64,000 bases of DNA from Phreatobacter oligotrophus (GCF_003046185.1 NZ_PZZL01000007.1:124001-188000), one strand, 5' to 3'. Shown: positions 47,406 through 56,376, numbered from the stretch's first letter. The notes: generated by a model not told the origin, from the letters alone. Translations and numbers: made by a program.

Positions 47406-48482
47406 ATGTCCGCCATTACCGCCTCTGCCATTGCTTCCCGCGCCACCGAGGAGGCAGCGCCCACCCTCGAGACGATCCTCGCGGCCACCCGATCGGTGCG
47501 CGGCAGCACCGCCGCCAAGATCGACGACATCCACAAGATCACCGACGGCCTGAGGATGCTGGCCCTCAATGCGCTCATCGAGTCGGCCCGCGCCGGAGAA
47601 AATGGCCGCGGCTTTGCCGTCGTCGCCGCCGAGGTTCGCGAGATCTCGGGACGTGTCGGGGCGATCGCCCAGCAGTTCTCCGCCGAGCTTGCCCGGCAGA
47701 TGCAGGAGCTGGAGACCATGACCCTCGCGATGAGCAGCCAGGCGGCCGGCCAGCGCCTTGTCGACCTCTCCCTCAACGCGATCGAGCTCATGGACCGCAA
47801 CCTCTATGAGCGGACCTGCGACGTGCGCTGGTGGGCGACGGACTCCGCCGTGGTCGACGCCCTGACCGAGCCTGCGCCCGACCGCGCAGCCCATGCATCG
47901 AGCCGGCTCGCCGTCATCCTCGGCGCCTACACGGTCTATCTCGACATCTGGCTCTGCGACCGGGAGGGCCGCATCATTGCCTCCGGGCGGCCGGATCGCT
48001 TTCCAGTGGCCGGACAGTCCGTGCGCCATGAGGCCTGGTTCAACCGCGCCATGGGCCTTGCCACCGGTGACGACTACACCGTGGCGGATGTAGCCCGCTC
48101 CGCCCAGCTGCGCGACGCCGAGGTCGCGACCTATGCCACGGCCGTGCGCGCGGGCGGCGCGATGCACGGCATGCCGCTCGGCGTGCTGGCCATCCATTTC
48201 GACTGGGAACCCCAGGCCCGCGCCATCGTCCAGGGCGTGCGGCTCAGCGAGGACGAGGCCCGGCGCAGCCGCGTCATGCTGGTCGATGCGCGCAAGCGCG
48301 TGATCGCCAGCTCCGACGGCAAGGGCGTGCTGAGCGAGACCGTGGCCTTCGACACCGGCGGGCGGCGCGCCGGCTTTGCCGTGAATGCGCAGGGCACGAC
48401 GACCGCGTTCCACCTGACCCCGGGCTACGAGACCTATGCGGGGCTCGGCTGGTACGGCGTCATCCAGCAGCGGGCGCGGTGA
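47406..48482 (+). CDS. soluble chemoreceptor-like protein, signalling domain before a Cache-like sensor
   Basis: A 358-residue protein with no transmembrane segment. Residues about 25-110 are a shortened methyl-accepting signalling hairpin: ITDGLRMLALNALIESARAG with Glu59 in the hairpin tip (GENGRGFAVVAAEVREIS). Residues about 125-350 look like a double Cache/PAS sensor (WLCDREGRIIASGRPDRFP, WFNRAMGLATGDDYTV, VLAIHFDWEPQARAI). In most receptors the sensor comes first and the signalling domain last, separated by membrane helices; here the order is reversed and there is no HAMP. It could sense a cytoplasmic ligand and signal to CheA, or be independent of chemotaxis. No che gene is in the window. 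Confidence 0.8.
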   Translation: MSAITASAIASRATEEAAPTLETILAATRSVRGSTAAKIDDIHKITDGLRMLALNALIESARAGENGRGFAVVAAEVREISGRVGAIAQQFSAELARQMQELETMTLAMSSQAAGQRLVDLSLNAIELMDRNLYERTCDVRWWATDSAVVDALTEPAPDRAAHASSRLAVILGAYTVYLDIWLCDREGRIIASGRPDRFPVAGQSVRHEAWFNRAMGLATGDDYTVADVARSAQLRDAEVATYATAVRAGGAMHGMPLGVLAIHFDWEPQARAIVQGVRLSEDEARRSRVMLVDARKRVIASSDGKGVLSETVAFDTGGRRAGFAVNAQGTTTAFHLTPGYETYAGLGWYGVIQQRAR

Positions 48483-48486
48483 GGCA

Positions 48487-48783
48487 CTACTCCGCGGCGG
48501 CGCGGCGGGACGGCGGATCGAAGGGGACGATCAGAAGCAGGGCGTCCACCGCAGCCTCTCGGAAGTCGGGATCGTCGCGCAACTGGTCGATGGTCCGCGG
48601 AAGGGGGAAAGGAGATCCATGGGTCTCCTCCCAGTCCTCGGCGCCCAGTTCAAGCGCCTCAACCGCATTGGCCACAAGATCCTCGATCTCGTCGGCTGCC
48701 GAAAAGACACCGGGAACGTCCGGGAACTGGACGCCATAGCAACTGTCGGGGTCCTTATGGACAAGGGCGATGTAGCTCGGCAT
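48487..48783 (-). CDS. hicB: HicB-family antitoxin
   Basis: A 98-residue antitoxin of the HicAB type II system. The HicB fold is recognisable: VQFPDVPGVFSAADEIEDLVANAVEALELGAEDW. The family often has a C-terminal helix-turn-helix or ribbon-helix-helix for autorepression. None is obvious in the last 30 residues here (LLLIVPFDPPSRRAAAE), so regulation may depend on the complex. It lies 19 bp downstream of hicA and converges on the chemoreceptor gene 4 bp from its stop. Confidence 0.88.
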   Translation of the reverse strand: MPSYIALVHKDPDSCYGVQFPDVPGVFSAADEIEDLVANAVEALELGAEDWEETHGSPFPLPRTIDQLRDDPDFREAAVDALLLIVPFDPPSRRAAAE

Positions 48784-48802
48784 GGCGCGACGAAGGCTTG
48801 GA

Positions 48803-49000
48803 CTACCGATCGCGGGCCCAGCCCGCCTGACGATAGATGGAATACACCGTTCCGAGCGGCAAGTCTCGCTTGGGGTGGGGCACGATCACCATCCGACGGG
48901 TCTCAGGATGGAGATACTTGTGGTGCGAGCCCTTCACAGCGCGCAGCACAAACCCCTCGCGTTCAAGACGGCGGATAATGTCACGACTGTCGCGAAGCAT
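48803..49000 (-). CDS. hicA: HicA-family mRNA-interferase toxin
   Basis: A 65-residue toxin with the double-stranded-RNA-binding-like fold. The motif KGSHHKYLHPETRRMVIVPHPKRDLPLGTV includes catalytic His26 in GSHH, and the expected LRDSRDIIRRLEREGF N-terminal helix. It is the first gene of the pair and would cleave mRNA and stall growth when hicB is lost. The upstream 175 bp contain a perfect palindrome CCACATGTGG (49094-49103). Confidence 0.9.
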   Translation of the reverse strand: MLRDSRDIIRRLEREGFVLRAVKGSHHKYLHPETRRMVIVPHPKRDLPLGTVYSIYRQAGWARDR

Positions 49001-49175
49001 GGCGTGGGTACCTGCTATGGCAGATCAGACCATAACAATACCGCGCGGTGTCTGCTCTTATCCGGCTGACTGACCGAACGTGTCCACATCTATCCACATG
49101 TGGGGCCAAGCAGAACGTTGATGTATTTGACAGGCAGCCGTCTCTTAAACAGGCACTATCGACCGACAATTCCAC

Positions 49176-51611
49176 TCACGCCGCCTGGACGAAGCTGTCG
49201 ACCACCTTCTTCTCGCCGGCCTTGTCGAACTGCACCGTGAGCTTGTTGCCCTCGGCGGCGGTCACCTCGCCATAGCCGAACTTGAGGTGGAACACCCGGT
49301 CACCCGGCCGGTAGCGCGAGGGCTCGCCGGTCGACTTGGCGACGAGCTCGCCATCGATGGTCTTGCCGCCGCCCGAGCGGTCGGTGAGCCGGCCCTGGAA
49401 GCCGCCGCGCCCCTCGGCATAGCTTGATCCGAAGGCCTGGCTCCCCGTGCGACCGGTGAATCGCGCCTGCGCCTCGTGCAGGGAGCGCTGCGCCTGGGCG
49501 CGCAGCCAGCCGGGCGTCGAATAGCTCGACGAGAAGCTCTCGACCTTGTCGAAGCGGCTCTGGCCGAAGCCGCCGCGGCCCATGCCGCCATAGCCCGAGG
49601 TGCCGAGCCCCTCGCTGATCTCCACATGGGCCGAGGGAAGGTCGTTGACGAAGCGGCTGGGCACCGTCGACTGCCAGAGGCCGTGAATGCGCCTGTTGCC
49701 GGCAAAATAGATCTTCGCCCGCCGCCGCGCGCGGGTGATGCCGACATAGGCGAGGCGCCGCTCCTCCTCGAGACCGGCGCGGCCGTTCTCGTCGAGCGAG
49801 CGCTGGTGGGGAAAGAGCCCCTCCTCCCAGCCGGGGAGGAACACCGTCTCGAACTCGAGCCCCTTGGCGGAGTGCAGGGTCATGATCGACACCGCGTCCT
49901 CGGTCTCGGCATCGCCGCGCGCCTCGGTGACGAGGGCGATATGCTCGAGGAACCCCGAGAGGTTCTCGAACTCCTCCATGGAGCGCACGAGCTCCTTGAG
50001 GTTTTCCAGCCGCCCCGCACCTTCCGCGGTCTTGTCCTTCTGCCACATCTCCGTGTAGCCGCTCTCGTCGAGCACGAGCTGGGCCAGCTCGGAATGCGGC
50101 ATGGCCTCGATCTGTCCGGCCCAGCGGTCGAACTGCTCGGTGAGGTCCTTCAGCGCACGGCGCACCTTGGGCTTCAGCTCCTCGGTCTCCACCAGCACGC
50201 GGGCCGCCTGCATGAGCGGCACGCCGTTCGCGCGCGCGAAGTCGTGGAGCTGCTGCAGCGTCGCGTCCCCGAGGCCGCGCTTCGGCGTGTTGACGATGCG
50301 CTCGAAGGCGAGATCGTCCGAGGCCTGCGCGACGCAGCGCAGATAGGCCAGCGCGTCGCGGATCTCGAGACGCTCGTAGAAGCGCGGGCCGCCGATGACA
50401 CGGTAGGGCAGACCGATGGTGATGAACCGGTCCTCGAACTCGCGCATCTGGAACGAGGCGCGGACGAGGATCGCCGTTTCGTTCAGCAGGTGGCCGGAGC
50501 GCTGCAGCTGCTCCAGTTCCTCGCCGATCGAGCGCGCCTCTTCCTCCGAATCCCAGACCGAGGTCAGGGTCGGCTTCTCGCCATCCTCGCCGTCGGTGAA
50601 CAGCGTCTTGCCGAGGCGGCCCTCGTTGTGGGCGATGAGGTGGGAGGCGGCCGCGAGGATATGGCCGGTCGAGCGATAATTGCGCTCCAGCCGGATGACG
50701 GTGGCGCCCGGAAAGTCCTTGTCGAAGCGCAGGATGTTGTCGACCTCGGCGCCGCGCCAGCCATAGATCGACTGGTCGTCGTCGCCAACGCAGCAGATGT
50801 TCTGCGGCCGGCCCTCCTGGCGCTGGGCAAGGAGCCGCAGCCAGAGATACTGGGCGACGTTCGTGTCCTGGTACTCGTCGACGAGGATGAAGCGGAACTT
50901 GCGCTGATACTCCGCCAGCACTTCCGGGTTCTCGCGGAACAGGCGGATGGCCTCCAGGAGGAGATCGCCGAAATCGACGGCGTTGAGCACCTTCAGCCGC
51001 GCCTGGTAGTCGGCATAGAGCTTCAGGCCGAGGCCGTTCGCATAGGACGCCGCCTCGCCCGCCGGCACCTTGTCGGGGGTCAGCGCGCGGTTCTTCCAGC
51101 CGTCGATGGCGGAGGCGAGCATCCGCGCCGGCCAGCGCTTCTCGTCGATGTTCTCGGCCTGGATGAGCTGCTTGAGCAGGCGGATCTGGTCATCCGTGTC
51201 GAGGATGGTGAAGCCCGGCTTCAGCCCGACGAGTTCGGCATGGCGGCGCAGGATCTTCACGCCGGTCGCGTGGAACGTGCCGAGCCAGGGCATGCCCTCC
51301 ACCGCCTCGCCGACGAGGTGGGCGATGCGCTCCTTCATCTCGCGCGCGGCCTTGTTGGTGAAGGTGACGGCGAGGATCTCGGAGGGATAGGCGCGGCGCT
51401 GGGAGAGGATATGGGCGATGCGGGTGGTGAGCACCCGCGTCTTGCCGGTGCCGGCGCCGGCGAGGACCAACACCGGGCCATCCAGCGTCTCGACCGCCGC
51501 GCGCTGCTCCGGGTTGAGCCCGCTGAGATAGGCGGCGGCCGCCTGCTGCCCACGCGCGGCCATGGCCCTTTCGGCAAGGCTCGGCTGGCGGAAGGCGGCA
51601 GGGTCGGTCAT
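49176..51611 (-). CDS. uvrD: UvrD/PcrA/Rep-family ATP-dependent DNA helicase
   Basis: A superfamily 1 3'-5' helicase of 811 residues acting in repair and in clearing replication forks. Motif I is AGAGTGKTRVLTTRIAHIL, motif II LVDEYQDTN, motif III GDDDQSIYGWRGAE, with MTLHSAKGLEFETVFLPGW and EERRLAYVGITRAR in the second RecA domain. The C-terminal tail ends with a Tudor-like segment (RYRPGDRVFHLKFGYGEVTAAEG) typical of PcrA/UvrD that contacts RNA polymerase. The ATG at 51611 is chosen because homology starts about 30 residues later. It lies alone, downstream of the L,D-transpeptidase terminator. Confidence 0.95.
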   Translation of the reverse strand: MTDPAAFRQPSLAERAMAARGQQAAAAYLSGLNPEQRAAVETLDGPVLVLAGAGTGKTRVLTTRIAHILSQRRAYPSEILAVTFTNKAAREMKERIAHLVGEAVEGMPWLGTFHATGVKILRRHAELVGLKPGFTILDTDDQIRLLKQLIQAENIDEKRWPARMLASAIDGWKNRALTPDKVPAGEAASYANGLGLKLYADYQARLKVLNAVDFGDLLLEAIRLFRENPEVLAEYQRKFRFILVDEYQDTNVAQYLWLRLLAQRQEGRPQNICCVGDDDQSIYGWRGAEVDNILRFDKDFPGATVIRLERNYRSTGHILAAASHLIAHNEGRLGKTLFTDGEDGEKPTLTSVWDSEEEARSIGEELEQLQRSGHLLNETAILVRASFQMREFEDRFITIGLPYRVIGGPRFYERLEIRDALAYLRCVAQASDDLAFERIVNTPKRGLGDATLQQLHDFARANGVPLMQAARVLVETEELKPKVRRALKDLTEQFDRWAGQIEAMPHSELAQLVLDESGYTEMWQKDKTAEGAGRLENLKELVRSMEEFENLSGFLEHIALVTEARGDAETEDAVSIMTLHSAKGLEFETVFLPGWEEGLFPHQRSLDENGRAGLEEERRLAYVGITRARRRAKIYFAGNRRIHGLWQSTVPSRFVNDLPSAHVEISEGLGTSGYGGMGRGGFGQSRFDKVESFSSSYSTPGWLRAQAQRSLHEAQARFTGRTGSQAFGSSYAEGRGGFQGRLTDRSGGGKTIDGELVAKSTGEPSRYRPGDRVFHLKFGYGEVTAAEGNKLTVQFDKAGEKKVVDSFVQAA

Positions 51612-51690
51612 GGGCGGGGAATGTTCCGATTCGGTTCTCGTCCAAAATGGGGCCTCAGGCGCCCAAAGCCAACCCGAGGTCCGAAAATGC

Positions 51691-51715
51691 AAAAGGCCGG
51701 CGTCGCCGCCGGCCT
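51691..51715 (-). terminator. rho-independent terminator of the L,D-transpeptidase gene
   Basis: AGGCCGGC (51694-51701) pairs with GCCGGCCT (51708-51715) around a 6-base loop. On the minus strand the stem is followed by TTTT, 25 bp after the stop of the L,D-transpeptidase gene. Confidence 0.8.
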
Positions 51716-51740
51716 GTCGCGAACAGAAAGAGGGGCACGA

Positions 51741-52364
51741 TCAGCGCAGAACGATGACCCGGGTACCGACACGGACGCGGTTGTAGAGATCGATCACATC
51801 GTCATTGGTCAGGCGGAAGCAGCCCGAGGACACCGCGGTACCGATCGTGTGCGGCTCGTTCGAGCCGTGGATGCGGTAGAGCGAGGAGCCGAGATACATG
51901 GCGCGGGCGCCGAGCGGATTGTCCGGACCACCGGCCATGAAACGCGGCAGGTCGGGGCGGCGGCGCAGCATCTGGGCCGGCGGACGCCAATCCGGCCACT
52001 CGGCCTTGCGGGTGATGGTCTGGTTGCCGCCCCATGAGAAGCCCGGACGGCCGACGCCGACGCCATAGCGGATGGCGGTGCCACCAGCCTGGACGAGATA
52101 CAGGCGGCGCTCCTGGGTGTTGATGACGATCGTGCCCGGGGCATAGCGACCGGAGAACTGCACGGTCTCGCGCGGAATGGCCGAGACGCCGGCCGACGGA
52201 CGCGGGCCACCATCGGTCCGCGGGCGCATGGTCATCGGGCCACCGGTGGCCGGGTCGAAGATGACCTGGTCGCCATAGCCGAAATTGACGGTCTGCGCCT
52301 GGGACGCTGCGCCGGAGAAGGCGAGCGCCGCAAGGGCAGCAAGAACGGGCAAGAAGCGCCGCAT
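51741..52364 (-). CDS. L,D-transpeptidase (YkuD family)
   Basis: A 207-residue exported enzyme that makes 3-3 cross-links or attaches lipoproteins in peptidoglycan. It has a signal peptide (MRRFLPVLAALAALAFSGA, cleavage near ASQAQ) and a YkuD domain with IVINTQERRLYLV at the start and the catalytic motif His166-(GSNEPHTIGTAVSSG)-Cys182 followed by FRL. No LysM or PG-binding domain is present. The ATG at 52364 is chosen for the signal peptide. Many paralogues are usual in rhizobial genomes. Confidence 0.94.
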   Translation of the reverse strand: MRRFLPVLAALAALAFSGAASQAQTVNFGYGDQVIFDPATGGPMTMRPRTDGGPRPSAGVSAIPRETVQFSGRYAPGTIVINTQERRLYLVQAGGTAIRYGVGVGRPGFSWGGNQTITRKAEWPDWRPPAQMLRRRPDLPRFMAGGPDNPLGARAMYLGSSLYRIHGSNEPHTIGTAVSSGCFRLTNDDVIDLYNRVRVGTRVIVLR

Positions 52365-52678
52365 GAGGGAACCCCGAAGTTGTGCGCGTCGGTGGGCGGC
52401 ACGGCATGTGGCACCCGACCGTCGCGAAACGGACGAATCGATAGAGCGTAACCATCTACCGCTGCGCAATGGCATGGCAGACGCACACCCCGTCGCGCCA
52501 TGATTTGCCATGCGGGTGTGACCCTGACGCAACGATCGACCCGGCATGACGGACCGGGCCCCTTGAAAATCCTGCGTAGTTCTCCGGAGAACGGTCACGG
52601 CCCCGTGATCGGCAGTGCCCCCGCTCCACGCCGCATCTGCCTCTCGCATTCCGCGCCCGGAAGGCTCATATAGCCGGC
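52365..52678. other. non-coding interval between L,D-transpeptidase and hslO
   Basis: 314 bp between divergent genes, holding both promoters. I see an 8-base inverted repeat GCATGGCA (52472-52479) and TGCCATGC (52506-52513), and a small CCCGG/CCGGG hairpin near 52542-52560 with no T run. No small ORF with a convincing ribosome-binding site and no RNA gene was found. A clear -35/-10 pair could not be picked out. Confidence 0.5.
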
Positions 52679-53650
52679 ATGTCCACGATACCTGACATCA
52701 CCCACGGCGCCGACGACATTGTCGTGCCTTTCCAGGTTGAAGAAATCGATCTGCGCGGCCGCGTCATCCGTCTCGGCCGCTCCGTGTCGACCATGATCGA
52801 TCGTCACGGCTATCCCGCGCCGGTGGCCCGCGTCCTCGCCGAGGCGACCGCCCTCACCCTGCTGCTCGGCTCCGGCCTCAAGTTCGACGGCCGGCTGATC
52901 CTTCAGACGCAGACCAACGGCCCGGTCCGCATGGTGGTGGTCGACGTCGCCACGCCTGACCGCGTCCGGGCACTGGCCCGCTTCGATGCCGAGGCGGTCG
53001 ATGCCGCCATCGCCGCCGGCCATGCCGAGCCGGCCGCCCTCCTCGGTGACGGCCAGCTGGTCATGACCATCGACCAGGGCGGCGACATGCAGCGCTACCA
53101 GGGCATCGTCTCGCTGGACGGCCAGGGTCTGGAGAAGGCGGCGGACCAGTATTTCCGCCAGTCCGAGCAGATCGACACCCGCGTCCGCCTCGCCGCGGCC
53201 GAGGAGTTCGTCGCCGGCGACGAGGGCCTGACCCGCGCCTGGCGCGCCGGCGGCGTGCTCGTCCAGCACCTGCCCAAGGCCTCGACCGGCCATCGCGACC
53301 TCGATCCGGGCGATGCCCCGGATGGCACCGCCATCCCCGAGCCGGACGAGGCCTGGGCCGAGGCGCGCGCCCTCACCGACACGATCGGCGACGACGAGCT
53401 CGTCGACCGCAACCTGTCGCCGGAGCGGCTGCTGTTCCGCCTGTTCCACGAGCGTGGCGTCAGGGTGTTCGACGCGCAGGACGTGCGCGAGCACTGCACC
53501 TGCTCGCGCGACCGCATCAACGGCATCATCCGCAGCTTCTCGGGCGATGAACGCCGCGACATGGTCGAGGACGGTGCGATCACCGTCACCTGCGAATATT
53601 GCTCGACGAGCTATCGCTTCGCGCCGGGCGAGTTCGACCTCGCGGAGTGA
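52679..53650 (+). CDS. hslO: Hsp33 redox-regulated molecular chaperone
   Basis: Cytoplasmic holdase activated by oxidative stress plus unfolding. At 323 residues it is a little longer than E. coli Hsp33. The zinc-binding redox switch is complete: Cys273 and Cys275 (CTC), then Cys305 and Cys308 (CEYC), spacing CxC-29-CxxC. The N-terminal chaperone domain includes AAALTLLLGSGLKFDGRLILQTQ-like sequence with GPV and a GDGQLVMTID region. The ATG at 52679 follows a weak AAGGCTCAT. It converges on a thioesterase gene. Confidence 0.95.
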   Translation: MSTIPDITHGADDIVVPFQVEEIDLRGRVIRLGRSVSTMIDRHGYPAPVARVLAEATALTLLLGSGLKFDGRLILQTQTNGPVRMVVVDVATPDRVRALARFDAEAVDAAIAAGHAEPAALLGDGQLVMTIDQGGDMQRYQGIVSLDGQGLEKAADQYFRQSEQIDTRVRLAAAEEFVAGDEGLTRAWRAGGVLVQHLPKASTGHRDLDPGDAPDGTAIPEPDEAWAEARALTDTIGDDELVDRNLSPERLLFRLFHERGVRVFDAQDVREHCTCSRDRINGIIRSFSGDERRDMVEDGAITVTCEYCSTSYRFAPGEFDLAE

Positions 53651-53654
53651 GGCG

Positions 53655-54089
53655 TCAGCCCTCCCGCTGGAATCGCCGGAAGGTGCCGACGCCCTCGGCG
53701 ATCGGATTGCCCTTGTCGTCCTCGCACCGGATGGTGACGAAGGCGACGCTCTTTCCGCCGCCCGTGCGGGTGGCGGTGACCTTGAGCGTGCCCTCCCGCG
53801 CCGTGCCGAGATAGTTCACGGTCAGCGACAGGGTGACACCGCGGCCGTCGACCGCATCGGGGTCCTTCGGCGGGCCACCCAGAGCCGCATAGCCGCCAGC
53901 CGAGTCCATCAGCGTCGCGACGAGGCCGCCATGCAGGCCGCCCCCGCGGTTCATGAACTCCTCGCGCACCGGGCAGAGCATGACGGCGTGGCCGTCGCTC
54001 CACTCCACCACCTCCCAACCGATGAGGCGATGGAAGGCGCTGTGGCGGTCGCTCGGTCGGACCGCGGCCGGTGCTTCACCCTCGCTCAT
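53655..54089 (-). CDS. PaaI-family hot-dog thioesterase
   Basis: A 144-residue hot-dog fold protein. The signature is REEFMNRGGGLHGGLVATLMDSAGGYAA (about residues 43-70), with the Asp as catalytic residue and a HGG substrate-binding turn, followed by LSLTVNYLGTAREG. PaaI-type enzymes hydrolyse phenylacetyl- or other acyl-CoA thioesters. It is separate from the acyl-CoA ligase region, 4 bp from hslO in a convergent arrangement. Confidence 0.88.
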   Translation of the reverse strand: MSEGEAPAAVRPSDRHSAFHRLIGWEVVEWSDGHAVMLCPVREEFMNRGGGLHGGLVATLMDSAGGYAALGGPPKDPDAVDGRGVTLSLTVNYLGTAREGTLKVTATRTGGGKSVAFVTIRCEDDKGNPIAEGVGTFRRFQREG

Positions 54090-54161
54090 GCCTATGCCCC
54101 CTCGTTACGGCGGCGGACCATGTCGCGGCGCAGCGACGGAGGCAAGGTCGCACAGACGGGC

Positions 54162-56288
54162 TCAACCTCGTTCGATTGACGGAGATGCACGGGAGGCGGA
54201 CCCGCCAAGATCCCGGGCCATCGCCTCGAGCCCCGCTACCATCGACGGTGAAGCCTCGGACTGCCTGAGCCGCGCGGCGTGCCGCCTCAGCGCCGCCGCA
54301 ACATCCCGCGGCTGGTGCCGCCGGCTGGCCAGCGCCACCTCGGTCAGCACGCGGACCCGCTCCAGCACCTCCTGCTCGCCGGGCGTGGCGAGGCCCGCGG
54401 CGGGGCGATCCTCCGGCCAGACAATGCCCCCATGGGCAGTCTTCTCCCAGTGGAACGGGCGCGACCAGAGCTGGCGCAGCGCCATCAGCGCGGCAAGGCC
54501 CATGGCGAGCCAGACCACGGGCAGGAGCGGCAGCCACGGCAGCAGGCCGGAGCGCCCGCCCCGGACCAGGCCGGCCGCGAGGAAGACGAGGCTGCCGCCA
54601 TAGCCGGCGGCAAAGACGAGGGCCGCCGCGCCGAGCCAGGGCGGCGGTCCCTGCAGCGCCCAGCCGGCCGTCAGCGCCACAAGCGCGACGAGATGGACGG
54701 GCGCGGCGAGCAACGATCCGGCCAGCGTCGCGCCGAGGGCCAGGCAGCCGCCTATGCCGAGCTCCCGGCGAAGGCGCAGCGGCCGGCGCGCAAGGACGGC
54801 GAGCGTCTGCATCCAGCCCTTGAACCAGCGGGCGCGCTGGCCAAGCCAGCCGGCGAGGGTCGCCGGCGGCTCCTCCCGGGTCGGCGTGGTGATCGTGCCC
54901 GTCGCAAAGCCATGGCGCGCGAGGCGAAAGCCGAGATCGGCATCCTCGGTGACGTTGTAGGGGTCCCAGCCGCCGGCCGCGACCAGGGCGGACCTGCGGA
55001 AATGGTTGGAGGTGCCGCCGAGCGGCAGGGGCCAGTTCCAGCGGGCGAGCGCTGGCAGCAGCACACGGAACAGCGCCTCGTATTCCGCCGCGAAGAAACG
55101 CGACAACAGCCCCGGCGCATCCACGATGGTGAGTGGCGCCTGCAGGCAGCCCAGGCGCTCATCCGCCGCTGCGAAAGTCTCAGCCGCCTCGCGGAGTTGA
55201 CCGGGCCCCGGCCGGTCCTCGGCATCATAGACGACGACATGGTCGCCATCGGCGAGGGCCAGACCAAGCATCAGCGCCTTCGGCTTGGTGCGCGGGCCCT
55301 CCGGCGGCAGGACGACGACCTGGACAGCCGGGTCAGGTGCGCAGGCGGCGATGGCGGCCCGCGTCTCCGGATCGTCCGCCTCGACCAGCAGCAGGATCGA
55401 GAGCTTGGCCCTGGGATAGTCCAGGGCCGCAAGAGCCGCGAGCAGGGCTGGCACCACCGCAGCCTCGCGGTGAAGCGGGCACAGGACTGTGTAACGGGGG
55501 AGTTCGGCGTCGGAGAGCGCATGGCGCGGTAACGGTCGTGGATGGATCGCTGACGCCGACAGGCGAATGACCGACCACAACACGACGAGCACGCCGACCG
55601 CTGCCCCGGCGGCCAGCGCGAAGGGCGGCGGCGCAAGGGCGAGCGCCGCGCACAGGCCCGCGAGACACAGCCCGAGCCCAGCCGCGGTCCGCCGCATCAG
55701 ACCCCGGTCAGCGGCGGAGGCCTGAGGATCGCGCCGCGCAAGGCCGGTCACCGCCTCCTCGACCCAGACCGGTTCTGCCCAGCGGCGCAGCAGCGTCGAG
55801 AAGGCGGCAGGCGTTGCCAGCACCAGCGGCAGGGCTCCGCCCGCAATAGCGACCCGCCCCGCCGCGAGCCGCTCGGCCGTGGCGCCATCGGGGGCGACGA
55901 GCACCGCCATGCCGCCGACCGGCCGGTCGATGGCCACCCAGCCACGCTCCCGCAGGGCGCGCCAGTCGGAGGGATCCGCAGCGATGCGGAGCGTCGCCTC
56001 GGGCCGGATGACGCCGGCACCGATGCGGCGGGCAAGCCGGTCGATCATCGTCTCGGGGGTGATGAGGCCAAGCCCGATGGCGGCATCGAGCGGATCGACG
56101 CCCCAGCGCCGCGCCACCCACTCGACCCGCTCCCAGTGCAGCGGGTCGACCAGTTCGTCGAGGAGGCGGGGCTGGCTGGGCGGCGGGACGAGCGAGCGGT
56201 CCGGTCGCGGCATGGGCGCAGCACGGCGCGACGGCTGTGCCCATGACGCCCCGCCGCCTGCCGGACGCCCCTCCTCGACAAAGCGCAT
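54162..56288 (-). CDS. large family 2 glycosyltransferase with N-terminal extra domain and membrane segments
   Basis: A 708-residue membrane glycosyltransferase. Residues about 45-170 resemble the N-terminal module found in front of several bacterial GT2 enzymes (LLDELVDPLHWERVEWVARR, LGLITPETMIDRLARR). The GT2 catalytic domain (about 250-520) has CPLHREAAVVPALLAALA, LLVEADDPETRA, the DxD-like VVYDAEDRPG, TEDADLGFRLARHG and the QRARWFKGW motif of processive cellulose-synthase-like enzymes. Two helices flank the domain at about 185-235, and the C-terminal third has four or more helices. The start at 56288 avoids overlapping the divergent gene at 56377. Product unknown. Confidence 0.87.
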   Translation of the reverse strand: MRFVEEGRPAGGGASWAQPSRRAAPMPRPDRSLVPPPSQPRLLDELVDPLHWERVEWVARRWGVDPLDAAIGLGLITPETMIDRLARRIGAGVIRPEATLRIAADPSDWRALRERGWVAIDRPVGGMAVLVAPDGATAERLAAGRVAIAGGALPLVLATPAAFSTLLRRWAEPVWVEEAVTGLARRDPQASAADRGLMRRTAAGLGLCLAGLCAALALAPPPFALAAGAAVGVLVVLWSVIRLSASAIHPRPLPRHALSDAELPRYTVLCPLHREAAVVPALLAALAALDYPRAKLSILLLVEADDPETRAAIAACAPDPAVQVVVLPPEGPRTKPKALMLGLALADGDHVVVYDAEDRPGPGQLREAAETFAAADERLGCLQAPLTIVDAPGLLSRFFAAEYEALFRVLLPALARWNWPLPLGGTSNHFRRSALVAAGGWDPYNVTEDADLGFRLARHGFATGTITTPTREEPPATLAGWLGQRARWFKGWMQTLAVLARRPLRLRRELGIGGCLALGATLAGSLLAAPVHLVALVALTAGWALQGPPPWLGAAALVFAAGYGGSLVFLAAGLVRGGRSGLLPWLPLLPVVWLAMGLAALMALRQLWSRPFHWEKTAHGGIVWPEDRPAAGLATPGEQEVLERVRVLTEVALASRRHQPRDVAAALRRHAARLRQSEASPSMVAGLEAMARDLGGSASRASPSIERG

Positions 56289-56376
56289 GATCCGCGCCCC
56301 CCAGCCGGCCCCTCCCGGAACGCTGCAGTCGAGGCTATAAGCGGCCGGTGATCCGGCATCAGTCGGACGAACACGG

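Noticed and set aside
49476-52037. 853-codon plus-strand frame opposite uvrD
   Set aside because: Shadow frame that also runs across two real genes and a terminator.
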